A stretch of DNA of 43,080 nucleotides from Deltaproteobacteria bacterium. GTDB lineage: Bacteria; Desulfobacterota; Binatia; UBA9968; JAJDTQ01. The translations under genes were made by a program, and so were the position numbers. Below, one piece after another: positions 42,489-43,080 of the stretch; the first letter of the stretch is position 1, and every line of letters begins with the position of its first letter. Where the stretch lies: positions 1 to 43,080 of the forward strand of contig JAPPHF010000146.1 in the NCBI GenBank assembly GCA_028821115.1. Reading direction: 5' to 3'. Under the pieces are notes generated by a model. That model did no database searches and was not told where the DNA came from. It was given only the letters and a program-made list of their open reading frames with translations.

Positions 42489-42503
42489 CGCGCACCCCCT
42501 GCC

Positions 42504-43010
42504 ATGCAGATATTCCTGCTACGTCACGGCGAGACCCGCTGGAACCGGGAGGGCCGCTGCCAGGGCAGCTCGGACATCGAGCTCAACGAGACCGGTCACC
42601 GGCAGGCCGGTGAGGTCGCCGCGCACCTGAGCCGGCGCCGCATCGACGCGGTCTACTCCAGCGATCTGCGGCGCGCCCGGCAGACCGCCGAGATCGTCGG
42701 CGAGCCCCATGACATCGCCGTAAATATCGAGCCCGACCTGCGCGAGCTCGACCACGGCGAGATGGAAGGGCTGACCTTCGTCGAGGTGCGCGAGAGGTTC
42801 GCGGAGCTGATCGAGTTGTGGCGCTCGCAGCCGTTGGCGGTGGTGCTCCCGGGCGGGGAGCGCCTGATCGACGTGGAACGCCGGACTTGGTCGGCGCTCA
42901 ACCGCATCGTGGAGAATCACGCCGCCGAAGACAGCATCGTCGTGGTCAGCCACACCTTCCCCATCGTTTCCATTCTCGGTAGGTTCTGGCGGACGTGGCT
43001 TAACCATTAG
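42504..43010 (+). CDS. Histidine phosphatase family protein, apparently short at the C-terminus
   Basis: Predicted 168 residues. Phosphoglycerate mutase-like fold with the RHG catalytic motif in FLLRHGETRWNREGRCQG, SSDLRRARQTAEIVGE, the acid residue in ELDHGEMEGLTF, and the second histidine in VVVSHTFPIVSIL. Typical members (CobC/GpmB type) continue about 30 residues beyond this His with a final strand such as FRRLRVDxxS; here the gene stops at RTWLNH. So the C-terminal strand seems lost, by a premature stop or rearrangement. Function is a phosphomonoesterase of unknown substrate. Its stop overlaps the stop of a minus-strand gene that enters from the right edge. Confidence 0.85.
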   Translation: MQIFLLRHGETRWNREGRCQGSSDIELNETGHRQAGEVAAHLSRRRIDAVYSSDLRRARQTAEIVGEPHDIAVNIEPDLRELDHGEMEGLTFVEVRERFAELIELWRSQPLAVVLPGGERLIDVERRTWSALNRIVENHAAEDSIVVVSHTFPIVSILGRFWRTWLNH

Positions 43011-43080
43011 CGCTCCTTTCTCCTGTATGCCTGGGACTTCTGCCAGGTGTGGTTGTCGCGGGCGGGGGGCTGGGATATCC
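43007..43080 (-). CDS. C-terminal end of an unidentified minus-strand gene, cut by window edge
   Basis: The frame is open from the window edge and ends ...RDNHTWQKSQAYRRKER then TAA (complement of TTA at 43007-43009). Nearly all codons end in G or C, as in real genes of this window. It overlaps the stop of the convergent phosphatase by four bases. Only about 24 codons are visible, so no family can be named. It was not in the ORF track because it is shorter than the cut-off. A partial ORF on the edge could also be chance. Confidence 0.4.
   Translation of the reverse strand, partial: ISQPPARDNHTWQKSQAYRRKER

Noticed and set aside
42519-43007. 162-residue minus-strand ORF with AGAAAGGAG upstream of its ATG
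   Set aside because: It is antisense to the histidine phosphatase and has no recognisable domain. The ribosome-binding-like bases are better read as the final codons (RRKER) of a gene entering from the right.

Overview
This is a high-GC, gene-dense bacterial window with no stretch over 300 bases that lacks a gene. The organism looks Gram-negative and rod-shaped. It has an SPII-type lipoprotein cytochrome, secreted and periplasmic solute-binding proteins, a BepA-like M48 peptidase with TPR repeats, a PpiD-type periplasmic foldase and a complete mreBCD-mrdA-rodA elongasome cluster. The mix of tripartite tricarboxylate transporters (TTT), LLM-class flavin oxidoreductases, ACMSD-like amidohydrolases and a UbiD decarboxylase is typical of uncultured, metabolically broad soil or sponge lineages (Deltaproteobacteria-like, Tectomicrobia, Rokubacteria, Binatota). 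That placement is inference only, because no marker gene for taxonomy is present.

Left part, about 1-23,000: accessory catabolism and uptake. Bases 1-5,320 (plus strand) carry the 3' end of a molybdenum hydroxylase large subunit, its 2Fe-2S small subunit, an NDP-forming acyl-CoA synthetase, a mandelate racemase/muconate lactonizing enzyme and a YheT-like hydrolase. Bases 5,404-6,863 (minus) hold an EamA transporter, an XRE antitoxin and a truncated HigB/Gp49-type toxin. Bases 6,889-11,493 (minus) form a likely operon, ubiD-like decarboxylase then TctC, TctA, TctB, with a perfect 16-bp hairpin between tctC and tctA. Divergent from it, 11,660-15,925 (plus) has two Dpp/Opp permeases with no ATPase or binding protein, an LLM oxidoreductase and an MFS carrier. 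A 105-bp imperfect inverted repeat follows, then a creatinase-like M24 protein that has lost most of the metal ligands, and a di-heme cytochrome c. Bases 18,345-19,946 (minus) encode an amidohydrolase and an amino-acid-synthesis-family (DUF1185) protein. Divergent from these are a second TctC and a second MFS carrier paralogous to the first.

Right part, about 22,600-43,080: mostly housekeeping. It has a mono-heme cytochrome lipoprotein, PduO-type cobalamin adenosyltransferase, FabI, a rhodanese, a fused TctA-TctB transporter, an M48/TPR protease, a solitary FliA-like sigma factor, PtsP (EI-Ntr), FolE, PepA, TrxA, the minus-strand mreB-mreC-mreD-mrdA-rodA operon, PpiD and a short histidine phosphatase. 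A minus-strand gene enters from the right edge.

The clearest unusual signals are the ubiD-tctCAB import/decarboxylation operon with its internal hairpin, the TctA-TctB fusion, the decapitated HigB next to an intact antitoxin, the M24 protein without a metal site, palindromic repeats that supply stop codons of genes, and two promoters placed as if for leaderless mRNAs. I did not find a clear new defence or multi-gene novel system.
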